Positions 45,214 through 52,106 of a DNA stretch of 52,106 bases are shown in pieces (the first letter of the stretch is position 1; each line of letters opens with the position of its first letter). Source of the DNA: Streptomyces sp. DI166 (GTDB lineage Bacteria > Actinomycetota > Actinomycetes > Streptomycetales > Streptomycetaceae); contig NZ_FLSP01000063.1 in assembly GCF_900091315.1 (NCBI RefSeq), forward strand, positions 1 to 52,106. The letters run 5' to 3'. A model generated the notes under the pieces. It saw only the letters and a program-made list of their open reading frames with translations. It was not told the origin of the DNA and searched no databases. The translations under genes were made by a program, and so were the position numbers.

Positions 45214-45348
45214 CTTTGTGTGCCACCGCCTCACCCGCCCCTCCAGCCTGCGGCCCCGCCCTGCCCGCCGCACGGGCCGAAGGGGGCCCGCCCACCCGCC
45301 GAACGGCCCTGCCGCCTCTCGCGTGGAGCAGGCCCGAAGCGCCCCCGG

Positions 45349-45957
45349 TCAGGTGTCCCGCTGTGTGCGCGCCGCCCATCTGCGGCGTACCGCGTCCTCG
45401 TGTTCGCCCTGTTCCAGGGCCGCGTCCGCCTGGGACAGGGCTGTCTCCAGGCGGGGGACCCAGTGGCGGCGCAGGGCGCGTACGCGTTGGCGGGTGCGCC
45501 GGACCTCCTCGCCGAGGGCACGGGCCGCCGCGCGGGCCACGGCGTACTGCGCCGCCGCCTCGACGGCTCGGGCGTAGTGCGTCTCGGCGTGGACGAGGGC
45601 GGTGTTCCCGGGGGCCGGGTCGTCGGGGTCACGGCCGGGGACCGTGCACACGGCTCCCGCCGGGTGCCGTACGCCCATGGTGGTGGTCCACGTGAATTCG
45701 ACCCGCGCCGCGGGGCCGGGCTCCAGCGCGTCCTCGCCGCCGAGCAGCAGCCCGCGCCGCAGCCAGGTCTCCGCCTCGCGCAGCCGCGCGTGCCACTCCT
45801 CGCGGGCGGCGGCCTCGGCGCGCAGGAGTTCCTCGTGGCGGATGCGCAGGACGTGCAGTTTGCGGTCGAGCAGGTCGGCGCCGCGCAGGGCGACGTCGAG
45901 GCTGTGCCGCAGTCGCAGCCGCCCCGCTCGGCCGGGCGGAACACGCAGGTCGGTCAT
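45349..45957 (-). CDS. atpD: V/A-type ATPase subunit D
   Basis: 202-residue central-stalk subunit. It starts with RVPPGRAGRLRLRHSLDVALRG, the conserved N-terminal helix entering the A3B3 head, and has long helical N- and C-terminal arms rich in Ala, Arg and Glu, as required for the rotor coiled coil. It follows subunit B by 4 bases and is the last gene of the operon as seen here. Named by position and helix pattern, V-type letters being used rather than F-type. Confidence 0.93.
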   Translation of the reverse strand: MTDLRVPPGRAGRLRLRHSLDVALRGADLLDRKLHVLRIRHEELLRAEAAAREEWHARLREAETWLRRGLLLGGEDALEPGPAARVEFTWTTTMGVRHPAGAVCTVPGRDPDDPAPGNTALVHAETHYARAVEAAAQYAVARAAARALGEEVRRTRQRVRALRRHWVPRLETALSQADAALEQGEHEDAVRRRWAARTQRDT

Positions 45958-45961
45958 GGGA

Positions 45962-47341
45962 TCACCGGCCGTCCTGCGGCAGGCGCGCGTCGAGGAACCG
46001 GGCGGGCAGCATGGACAGTTGGCCGCGCGGCAGGGTGAGCAGCACCCGCCAGGCCCGTTCCAGGGTCTCCTCCAGCGTGCGGGCCTCGTCGCGCCGCTGG
46101 TCCACCAGTTCGCGGCCGAAGGCGTCGTCGAAGTCCAGGTACGCGCGGTCGGTGGCGGTGAGCGCCGACTGGCCGACCAGGTCGGCCAGTTCCCTGACCT
46201 GCCGGGCCCGGGCCAGCGCGGCGAGGAGTTGGGCGGCGACGTCGAGGTGGTCCTCCCGGGTGCGCCCGGGTCCCGCTCCCTTGCGCATCATCCGGGACAG
46301 CGACGACAGCGCGTCGACCGGCGGGTACACGCCTCGCGCGTGCAGCGTGCGGGAGAGCACGACCTGGCCTTCCGTGATGTACCCGGTGAGGTCCGGCACG
46401 GGGTGTGTGATGTCGCCCGCGGGCATGGTCAGCACCGGCAGCACGGTCACCGACCCCGGCAGTCCGCGTACGCGCCCGCACCGCTCGTACAGGGACGCCA
46501 GGTCGCTGTAGAGGTAGCCGGGGTAGGCCCGCCGGGCGGGGATCTCGCCGCGGGCCGCGGAGACCTCCCTCAGTGCCTCCGCGTAGCTCGTCATGTCCGC
46601 CATCACCACCAGCACGTGCCGGCCCTCGAAGAAGGCGAGCCGTTCGGCGACGGTGAGAGCGATGCGCGGGGTGAGGACGCGCTCGATCACCGGATCGTCG
46701 GCGGTGTTGAGCAGCAGCACCAGCTCCCCGGAGGCGGACCGCTCCTCCAGCGCGTCACGTACGAAGGCGGCGTCGGCGTGGGTGACGCCCATCGCGGCGA
46801 AGACCACGCAGAAGGGCTGTCCGCCGGCGGTCGACTGGGCGGCGATCTGCGCGGCGAGTTCCAGGTGCGGCAGGCCCGCCGCGGAGAACACCGGTAGCTT
46901 CTGCCCGCGGACGACCGTGGTGAGGGCGTCGATGGCGCTGATCCCGGTCAGCACCGGCTCGGCGGGCGGTTCACGGCGTACCGGGTTGACGGGGTCGCCG
47001 CTGACCGCGGAGGTGGTCGTACCGAAGACGGGGGGCCCGCCGTCGAGGGGTTCGCCGCGGCCGTTGCAGATCCGCCCCAGCCAGCCCGGCCCGACGGGGA
47101 CGCGCAGGGGCGTCCCGGTGAACGCCGCCCGCAGCCGGGCCGGGTCGAGGCCCGCGGTGTCCTCCAGGACCTGCACCACGGCCGTGCCCCGGTCGACCTC
47201 CAGGACCAGGCCGTGCCGCTCCCCGCCCGACTCGGGGGTGAAGCGGACGAACTCGTCCCAGCCGACGCCCTCGACCCGGTCGACCACGGCCAGCGGGCCG
47301 CGCAGTTCCCGTACCGAGGTGTATTCGACGACGGCGTTCAT
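45962..47341 (-). CDS. atpB: V/A-type ATPase subunit B
   Basis: 459-residue non-catalytic nucleotide-binding-fold subunit of the A3B3 head. VEYTSVRELRGPLAVVDRVEGV begins the barrel; GISAIDALTTVVRGQKLPVFSAAGLPHLELA and FAAMGVTHADAAF are typical of B subunits, and the Walker A of catalytic subunits is absent as expected. ATG has GGAGGTGCC upstream and overlaps the stop of subunit A (ATGA). Confidence 0.95.
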   Translation of the reverse strand: MNAVVEYTSVRELRGPLAVVDRVEGVGWDEFVRFTPESGGERHGLVLEVDRGTAVVQVLEDTAGLDPARLRAAFTGTPLRVPVGPGWLGRICNGRGEPLDGGPPVFGTTTSAVSGDPVNPVRREPPAEPVLTGISAIDALTTVVRGQKLPVFSAAGLPHLELAAQIAAQSTAGGQPFCVVFAAMGVTHADAAFVRDALEERSASGELVLLLNTADDPVIERVLTPRIALTVAERLAFFEGRHVLVVMADMTSYAEALREVSAARGEIPARRAYPGYLYSDLASLYERCGRVRGLPGSVTVLPVLTMPAGDITHPVPDLTGYITEGQVVLSRTLHARGVYPPVDALSSLSRMMRKGAGPGRTREDHLDVAAQLLAALARARQVRELADLVGQSALTATDRAYLDFDDAFGRELVDQRRDEARTLEETLERAWRVLLTLPRGQLSMLPARFLDARLPQDGR

Positions 47342-49086
47342 GGCACCTCCCGGAGCCGGTCGAGCATGGTGGCGCGCAGGCGCTCGACGGTTTCCGCGTC
47401 GTGCGGGCCCGCTTCCTCGCGGGCCCGCAGGACGGGTGAGAAGTCGATCTCCTCGACGCGGGCCGCGGGTACTCCGGACGCGACCAGTTCCCGGCACCGG
47501 TCCACGACCGCGAGCACGGCCTCGGCCAGCGCGGCGGTCTTCTCCGGGGCGCTGTAGGCGTCCTGCTCGGACAGGGCGCTCTGCTGGAGCAGGCCTTCGC
47601 GTACGAGCCGTCCGCCGAGGACGCTGACGCGTTCCTGGTCGGGCAGTGCCGTGATGCCGAGCAGGTCGACGAGGTCGGCGAGCCGGCCGGCCTCGGCGAG
47701 CAGTCCGGCCACCCGGGCGCGGCGGGCGGGCAGTTCGGGGTCGTCACCGGCCGCGTGCCCGGCGGTGAGCGTTCCGGCGTCGCGGGAGAAGGAACCGGCC
47801 CAGGAGACGGCCGGGTAGTGGCGGGCGTAGGCGAGGTCGCGGTCGAGGGTCCACAGGCAGCGGACGAAGCGCTGGGTGTGGGCGGTGACGGGTTCGGCCA
47901 TGTCGCCGCCGGGCGGGGAGACCGCGCCGATGACCGTGACCGAGCCGCTGTGCCCGCCGAGCGTGGTGACGGCGCCCGCGCGCTCGTAGAACGCGGCGAC
48001 GGCGGAGGCGAGACCCGCCGGGTAGCCCTCCTCGGCGGGCAGGGCGCCGGTGCGGGAGGCGAACTCGCGCAGCGCCTCGGCCCAGCGGGAGGTGGAGTCG
48101 GCGATGACGACGACGTCCAGGCCCATGTCGCGGAAGTACTCGGCGACGGTGATCCCGGTGTGGATGCTCGCCTCCCTGGCCATCATCGGCATGTTGGAGG
48201 TGTTGGCGACGATCACGGTCCGCTCGACCAGGCGGCCACCGGTGCGCGGGTCGGTGAGCGCGCCGAACTCCTCGATGAGGTCGGCCATCTCGTTGCCGCG
48301 CTCGCCGCAGCCGACGTAGACGATGACGTCGGCGTCGCACCACTTGGCGATCTGCTGGAGCAGTACGGTCTTGCCGGTGCCGAAGCCCCCGGGCACCGCG
48401 ACGGTGCTGCCCAGAGCCACCGGGAAGAGCAGGTCGATGACGCGCTGGCCGGTGTGCAGGGGCCGTACGGTGTCCAGGCGCGCGCGGACGGGGCGGGGTG
48501 TGCGGACGGGCCACTGACCGGTCATCCGGACCGGTGTGTCCGCGACCGTCGCGAGGACGGCGTCCTCGTCGTGACGGCCGGGCGGGACGAGCCCGCGTAC
48601 CGGTCCGGCGCAGCCGGGGGGTACGAGCACCCGCAGCGTCAGCGGCCCCACGCCGCGGATCTCCCCGAGCACGGCCCCCGGCTCCACGGTCTCGCCCTCC
48701 TCGACCAGGGGCACGAACTCCCGGGCGACCCGCTCTCCGTCGGCGTGCCCGTCCAGCGCCCCCGGCACCAGCCAGTCACCCGCGGCCGACAGCGGGCGCA
48801 GCAGCCCGTCATGGATCCCGCCCAGCAGCCCGGGCCCGAGCGGCGCCGACAGCGGCCTGCCCAGCGGGCGTACCGGCATGCCGGGCGCGAGGCCGCCGGT
48901 GTACTCGTACGCCTGGACGGTGACGACGCTGTCGCGGATCCCGACGATCTCCCCGGGCAGCCCGTCCGGGCCCAGCGCGACCAGGTCGTGCATGGCCGTC
49001 CCGCCCACCTCCCCGGCCTCGACCAACGGCCCGGCCACCCGCAGAATCCGCCCGGTGCCGGGCGCGGTGTCCGTCGTGCCACCCAC
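47338..49086 (-). CDS. atpA: V/A-type ATPase catalytic subunit A
   Basis: 582-residue catalytic subunit. GRILRVAGPLVEAGEVG starts the fold; bulge region with VPPGCAGPVRGLVPPG; Walker A GGFGTGKTVLLQQ (Phe-Gly-Thr where many have Phe-Gly-Ala), catalytic GERGNEM, and DSTSRWAEALREF. I chose GTG at 49086, with GGAGGTGGAGGAGCC before it and normal family length; an ATG at 49155 overlapping the subunit E stop (ATGA) would add 23 low-complexity residues. The sequence GGAGGTGGAGGAGC occurs before both. Confidence 0.95.
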   Translation of the reverse strand: MGGTTDTAPGTGRILRVAGPLVEAGEVGGTAMHDLVALGPDGLPGEIVGIRDSVVTVQAYEYTGGLAPGMPVRPLGRPLSAPLGPGLLGGIHDGLLRPLSAAGDWLVPGALDGHADGERVAREFVPLVEEGETVEPGAVLGEIRGVGPLTLRVLVPPGCAGPVRGLVPPGRHDEDAVLATVADTPVRMTGQWPVRTPRPVRARLDTVRPLHTGQRVIDLLFPVALGSTVAVPGGFGTGKTVLLQQIAKWCDADVIVYVGCGERGNEMADLIEEFGALTDPRTGGRLVERTVIVANTSNMPMMAREASIHTGITVAEYFRDMGLDVVVIADSTSRWAEALREFASRTGALPAEEGYPAGLASAVAAFYERAGAVTTLGGHSGSVTVIGAVSPPGGDMAEPVTAHTQRFVRCLWTLDRDLAYARHYPAVSWAGSFSRDAGTLTAGHAAGDDPELPARRARVAGLLAEAGRLADLVDLLGITALPDQERVSVLGGRLVREGLLQQSALSEQDAYSAPEKTAALAEAVLAVVDRCRELVASGVPAARVEEIDFSPVLRAREEAGPHDAETVERLRATMLDRLREVP

Positions 49087-49151
49087 GGCTCCTCCACCTC
49101 CCGAACGCGCCGACGGGCGCCTCCCCGAGCGAACCCCCGGCCCGGCGCGCG

Positions 49152-49679
49152 TCATGGTGTCCACAGCTCCTCCACCTCCGGCCCGGCTCCGTCGAGGGCT
49201 CGGCGGGCGCATTGCGTCAGGCTGAGATCCACCCGGCGGGTCTCGTCCTCGGCCAGTACGCCGCCCCCGGGGGCGGGGCTGATACGGGCCCGGGGGCCGA
49301 GCAGGCGGTGGGCGCGGGCGGTCAGCCCGGCCTCGATGCGCGGGTAGCCCTCGGTCGTGCGTAGGGCCTCCACGCCGCGGATGACTTGGCGGCGCAGTTC
49401 CTCCCAGCACTCCCGGCGGGCCGCCAGCTCCCGGGCGCGGGCGGTCCGGCGTGCCCGGACGTGGGCGGCGCGCCGGACCGCTTCGGCGTCGGCGGCGCCG
49501 CGTTCCCGTGCCTCGGCGAGGAGGTCGGCGGCCTGGGCCTCGGCCTGCCGCAGGATGGTGGCGGCGTCCTTGTCGGCGGTGGCCAGCATCGCCGCGGCGT
49601 CGGCCTCGGCGGCGCGCAGGAGCCGGGCGCGCACCGGTTCGAGTGCGGCTGTCATCGGGGCGGGGAGGGAAGTCTTCAC
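49152..49679 (-). CDS. atpE: V/A-type ATPase subunit E (peripheral stalk)
   Basis: 175 residues. Long Ala/Arg/Glu-rich amphipathic helix (about 15-95) followed by a globular C-terminal part, the E-subunit layout. It binds the top of the head and forms the stator. The start is GTG at 49679, overlapping the stop of a 33-codon reading frame as GTGA; an ATG at 49655 has no ribosome site. No separate G/H partner subunit is visible in the window. Confidence 0.85.
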   Translation of the reverse strand: MKTSLPAPMTAALEPVRARLLRAAEADAAAMLATADKDAATILRQAEAQAADLLAEARERGAADAEAVRRAAHVRARRTARARELAARRECWEELRRQVIRGVEALRTTEGYPRIEAGLTARAHRLLGPRARISPAPGGGVLAEDETRRVDLSLTQCARRALDGAGPEVEELWTP

Positions 49680-49826
49680 GGCAGTGTCACCACCAGCAGC
49701 CGGTCCGTCGGGGGTCTGCGGAGCGAGGTCACGGCCTGCGCCGCGCTCGTGGTCCGAGCGGGCATCGAGGAGTTCACGGTGGCATCACCACCAGTAGCGG
49801 TTCCGGTCCGTCGAGGGTCTCCGGAG
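49675..49826. repeat. Imperfect tandem duplication of the subunit F gene end
   Basis: Segments 49675-49723 and 49773-49826 align over about 50 bases: both run TTCACGG, then TCACCACCAG, then CGGTCCGTCG and GGGTCT with CGGAG at the end, with a few-base indel and several substitutions. The indel lets the copies share the same terminal frame although their upstream frames differ. Confidence 0.75.
49676..49777 (-). CDS. 33-codon reading frame coupled between subunits F and E
   Basis: GTG at 49777 overlaps the stop of subunit F (GTGA), and its own TGA overlaps the GTG of subunit E (GTGA). The 33-residue product (MNSSMPARTTSAAQAV, then TSLRRPPTDRLLVVTLP) has no domain. Its second half comes from a duplicated copy of the end of the subunit F gene (LLVVMPP versus LLVVTLP). 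It may be a translated coupling peptide that keeps subunit E translation going, or a relic. No homolog is known to me. Confidence 0.5.
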   Translation of the reverse strand: MNSSMPARTTSAAQAVTSLRRPPTDRLLVVTLP

Positions 49827-49995
49827 GGAGTGCTCCGGCCGCCTCCGGGGTGAGCAGCACCAACCCCACGTCCTCGGGCAGGCGGGCCCAGGCGGCGCGT
49901 ACGTCCTGCGGGCCGGTGACGGGGAGCACGAGGACTCCGGCCGTCGCCAGGCCTGCGACCCGCGGTCGTTCTCCGATGGCTGCGACGCGTGCCAT
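49774..49995 (-). CDS. atpF: V/A-type ATPase subunit F
   Basis: 73 residues, short for the family (usually about 100). It keeps the start MARVAAIGERPRVAGLATAGV and the Rossmann-like VGLVLLTPEAAGAL, ending LLVVMPP. Subunit F sits on the rotor and regulates hydrolysis; loss of the longer C-terminal helix could remove that control (inference). ATG lies 3 bases after the subunit K stop. Its end is duplicated just downstream. Confidence 0.85.
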   Translation of the reverse strand: MARVAAIGERPRVAGLATAGVLVLPVTGPQDVRAAWARLPEDVGLVLLTPEAAGALPPETLDGPEPLLVVMPP

Positions 49996-49997
49996 GG

Positions 49998-50417
49998 CTA
50001 GGCCTTCCCGATCAGGATGATGGCGACGACCAGGCCGTAGATGGCGATGCCCTCGGCGAGGCCGACGATGACCATGGCCCGGCCGAACAGCTCGGGCCGT
50101 TCGCTCAGCGCGGCCAGCGCCGCGGCGCCGGTGTAGGCGACGGCGATCGCCGCCCCGATGGAGGCCCCGGCCACCGCGATGGCGGCGCCGATCAGGGCCG
50201 CCGAACCCGACCCGGAGCTCTCGGCCGCGGCGGCGGCGTCGGCGGACGCGGGGCTGCCGCTCAGAGCGACGATCAGGAGCGCCAGCGCCCCCGCGAACAG
50301 CGCCGCGTCGGCCGCGAGCACCGACCGCAGTGCGGCTTTGCCCCGGCGGCGCAGCAGTCGGCGGGTGGCGGCGAAGCCCCCGACCAGCAGCGGTAGTGCG
50401 ATCAGCCAAGCGATCAT
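49998..50417 (-). CDS. atpK: V/A-type ATPase subunit K (proteolipid ring)
   Basis: 139 residues with about four helices: IAWLIALPLLVGGFAATRRLL, AADAALFAGALALLIVALSG, AALIGAAIAVAGASIGAAIAVAYTG-like, and FGRAMVIVGLAEGIAIYGLV. The ion-binding glutamate is in the last helix (GLAEGIAIYG); only one such glutamate per chain. The first helix pair is unusual for a minimal proteolipid and may act as a leader or anchor. GGAGGTGACATC precedes the ATG, which overlaps the subunit I stop. Proton or sodium specificity is not certain. Confidence 0.92.
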   Translation of the reverse strand: MIAWLIALPLLVGGFAATRRLLRRRGKAALRSVLAADAALFAGALALLIVALSGSPASADAAAAAESSGSGSAALIGAAIAVAGASIGAAIAVAYTGAAALAALSERPELFGRAMVIVGLAEGIAIYGLVVAIILIGKA

Positions 50418-51874
50418 GATGTCACCTCCGTGCCCGAGGAAGTCAGCACGTCCTCCGGCGGATTGCGTGGGGGCACGCCGTCCGGCGCCCGCCACGTCGG
50501 CACGCGCCACGGCCGGAAGGGCCGTCCCTCCGCGTCGAAGACCCGGGAGAACAGCTCGTAGAACTCCAGCCGCAGGGCCTGCACCCCGGCCACCAGCGCC
50601 TCCAGCGCGAAGGCCAGCGCGTTGCCGAGGACGAAGACCGAGGCGGCGCCGAGCAGAGCCGCGGGGCCGGACCCGGCCAGGGCGGTGGTGCCCTGCCAGA
50701 CGATGGCGCCGAGGGCGGCGTGGGTGAGTCCGAAGGCGGCCAGGCGGGTGAAGGAGACGGTGTTGGAGCCGATGCGGACGACGACGTCGAAGAGCTGCAC
50801 GCCGGTCTGGAGGGCGCCCGAGGCGCCGCCTCCGGCGGCCGTGAAGATCCCGGTCCCGGCGAGGCCGAGACCGGCCAGGGCGAGCAGCGAGCCGCTCCAG
50901 GCCAGCACGGGCGTGTTCAGGGCGAGGGCCGCCGCGAGGGCCGCGAGGCCCAGGAAGACGGCCGCGCCCGCGATCCCGGAGACGGCGTACAGGGCGCGGC
51001 CCGGTCCGCCCTCGCGCCAGCGGTTGACGATGCCCGCCGCGTAGGCCGCGGCCAGCAGTACCGCGCCGAGGCCGACCGCGCTGCCGAGCAGGGTCATGGG
51101 TTCGTCCAGGGGGTTCAGCCACAGGACGGGCAGCACACCGGTGGGTCCGAAGAACTCCCCGTACGCGACCCCGGCGAGGGTGCTGGCCAGGCCGGCACCG
51201 GCGAGGAAGGGCCACAGCGGGCGCAGGGCCGCCAGGCGCCGGGGGCGGCCGAGGCGCAGCAGCAGGGCCGCGAGCAGGAGCAGGGCGCCGTGGCCCGCGT
51301 CGCCGAACATCATCCCGAACATGACCACGTAGGCGATTCCGGCGGGCACCGTGGGGTCGATATCGGCGTAGGGCACGGTTCCGTAGGTGTGCACGAGGGG
51401 CACCAGGGAGCGCCGTACCGTGCCGTTGTCGTACAGGCGGGTCGGCGGGTCGACGCCCTTCGGCGCGCGCAGGGGTACGAGCGCGGCGCCGACGCCCGCC
51501 AGCCGGTCGCGCAGGGCGGCGACCTCGGTCACGGGGCACCAGCCGACCAGGGCGGCGGCGTCGCCGCGCGTGACGGCGGCCCGCTGGTAGGTCTCCAGTT
51601 GGGCCTCGCCCGCCAGCAGATCGGCCCGGCCCTCCCGGGTCAGCGTGTCGAGGTCCGGTGCCGTGGGCGACAGCAGGGGGTGCGCGGGCCGCAGGGACTG
51701 AAGGCGCCGGGCGGCGGGGCCGGGCACGGCGCGGCCGGCGCCGTCGGGGCGGTCCAGTTCGGCGCAGCCCGCGTCGGCGACCTGGACCAGGGCGTCCCTG
51801 AGCGCGTCGCGCGGGGCGACGACGGCGATCCGCTGCATGCGCGCCGGTGCCAGGGTGTCAGCCCACGAGTTCAT
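50414..51874 (-). CDS. atpI: V/A-type ATPase subunit I (membrane stator)
   Basis: 486 residues, shorter than the usual 600-650, mainly in the N-terminal cytosolic arm (about 1-165). The membrane part carries PAGIAYVVMFGMMFGDAGHGALLLL, GVAYGEFFGPTG, and the C-terminal FTRLAAFGLTHAALG, in which the conserved Arg is the key residue of the ion half-channels. Start ATG lies inside the end of the preceding frame, a 17-base overlap. It transports ions with subunit K. Confidence 0.93.
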   Translation of the reverse strand: MNSWADTLAPARMQRIAVVAPRDALRDALVQVADAGCAELDRPDGAGRAVPGPAARRLQSLRPAHPLLSPTAPDLDTLTREGRADLLAGEAQLETYQRAAVTRGDAAALVGWCPVTEVAALRDRLAGVGAALVPLRAPKGVDPPTRLYDNGTVRRSLVPLVHTYGTVPYADIDPTVPAGIAYVVMFGMMFGDAGHGALLLLAALLLRLGRPRRLAALRPLWPFLAGAGLASTLAGVAYGEFFGPTGVLPVLWLNPLDEPMTLLGSAVGLGAVLLAAAYAAGIVNRWREGGPGRALYAVSGIAGAAVFLGLAALAAALALNTPVLAWSGSLLALAGLGLAGTGIFTAAGGGASGALQTGVQLFDVVVRIGSNTVSFTRLAAFGLTHAALGAIVWQGTTALAGSGPAALLGAASVFVLGNALAFALEALVAGVQALRLEFYELFSRVFDAEGRPFRPWRVPTWRAPDGVPPRNPPEDVLTSSGTEVTS

Positions 51875-52106
51875 CGAAGACCTCCCGTGCCCGTTCGCCG
51901 TGTGCGGCGCGGCCCAGAGCGGCGCGGACCCGCCAGGCGTCGGCGCCGAGCACCGCGACGGCGCCGACGACGGCGGGCAGCGCGAACCGCGACCCGGTCA
52001 ACGAAGCCTGTCCGTCCCGGTCGACCGCGGCCCACCAGCGGGCCTCGGCCCGCCACAGGTCCTCGGGCCGCTCGATGTCCGCCAGCGCCCAGCGGGCCGC
52101 CGGGGC
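51858..52106 (-). CDS. C-terminal part of a V/A-type ATPase operon protein (possible subunit C)
   Basis: 82 codons visible before the right edge, ending AALGRAAHGERAREVFDELVG. Sequence is helical and Trp/Arg/Ala-rich (DLWRAEARWWAAVDRDG). By position directly before subunit I it may be the subunit C/d rotor adaptor, but no diagnostic motif is visible. Frame chosen because it is open to the edge, keeps normal codon use and overlaps the subunit I start by 17 bases. Confidence 0.5.
   Translation of the reverse strand, partial: APAARWALADIERPEDLWRAEARWWAAVDRDGQASLTGSRFALPAVVGAVAVLGADAWRVRAALGRAAHGERAREVFDELVG

Noticed and set aside
45049..45273. 74-codon minus-strand frame upstream of the beta-CASP gene
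   Set aside because: It runs across the inverted repeat and the regulon palindrome, has no ribosome site and an Arg/Pro/Gly-rich product with no domain.
45274..45289. GGGCCGAAGGGGGCCC as a further DevR-like box
   Set aside because: The half-sites are spaced wrongly for the 14-bp dyad and no octamer follows.
49087..49155. Start of ATPase subunit A at the ATG of 49155
   Set aside because: It overlaps the subunit E stop attractively, but the 23 extra residues are low-complexity and the GTG at 49086 has the better ribosome site and family length. Not fully excluded.

Overview
The window is very GC-rich DNA with densely packed genes, frequent ATGA/GTGA stop-start overlaps, GTG starts and G/C third positions. 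Together with lineage markers (a DUF6479 membrane protein, a DevR/OsdR-type response regulator, many universal stress proteins) this points to a Streptomyces or close relative. No rRNA, tRNA, CRISPR array, transposase or integrase is visible. No gene-free stretch exceeds about 300 bases.

Layout. 1-4436: a Ser/Thr kinase cut by the left edge, an MpaB-family oxygenase and an acyl-CoA dehydrogenase on the minus strand (the last with a KstR-like operator), a Cys-rich copper-storage-type protein, and two small plus-strand genes. 4443-9000: pyruvate phosphate dikinase with a universal stress protein (USP), divergent from another USP. 9024-19500: a group 3b-type NiFe hydrogenase locus, with protease-hypF-hypC, then hydB-(cNMP-like)-hydG-hydD-hydA-(CBS/BON)-hypD-hypE. 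19438-27825: an Acg-type nitroreductase, flavodoxin, CBS/BON protein and GNAT/acyl-CoA synthetase fusion in one minus operon, then phosphoketolase divergent from PPK2. 27831-33807: USP-alcohol dehydrogenase-USP operon, DoxX-like protein, a second cNMP-like/CBS-BON pair, and a DevR/OsdR-like response regulator. 33804-43462: P-type cation ATPase with USP, a frameshifted GH65 phosphorylase with beta-phosphoglucomutase-like protein and USP, DUF4389 membrane protein, small membrane proteins and a second flavodoxin-like protein. 43613-52106: a beta-CASP ribonuclease-type protein and a V/A-type ATPase operon running off the right edge.

Theme. This looks like a hypoxia/dormancy survival island. The regulator resembles M. 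tuberculosis DevR (DosR) and S. coelicolor OsdR, and many neighbours are classes known from those regulons (USPs, Acg nitroreductase, CBS proteins, P-type ATPase, alcohol dehydrogenase, PPDK). I find a recurrent 14-bp dyad of the form GGGNCN-NN-NGNCCC, the geometry of the DevR box, in front of almost every operon from the USPs at 8.1 kb to the ribonuclease at 45 kb, including the regulator itself. At eight promoters it is followed at exactly 25 nt by an octamer close to ARGCTGGA. This shared promoter design is the main discovery candidate.

Inferred physiology: disaccharide phosphorolysis plus a mutase feed hexose phosphate into phosphoketolase and acetyl phosphate or acetyl-CoA; PPDK, an NDP-forming acyl-CoA synthetase and PPK2 recover energy from PPi, acyl-CoA and polyphosphate; alcohol dehydrogenase and an NAD(P)-linked hydrogenase vent electrons; the V-type ATPase and P-type pump maintain ion gradients; the stress proteins tune the resting state.
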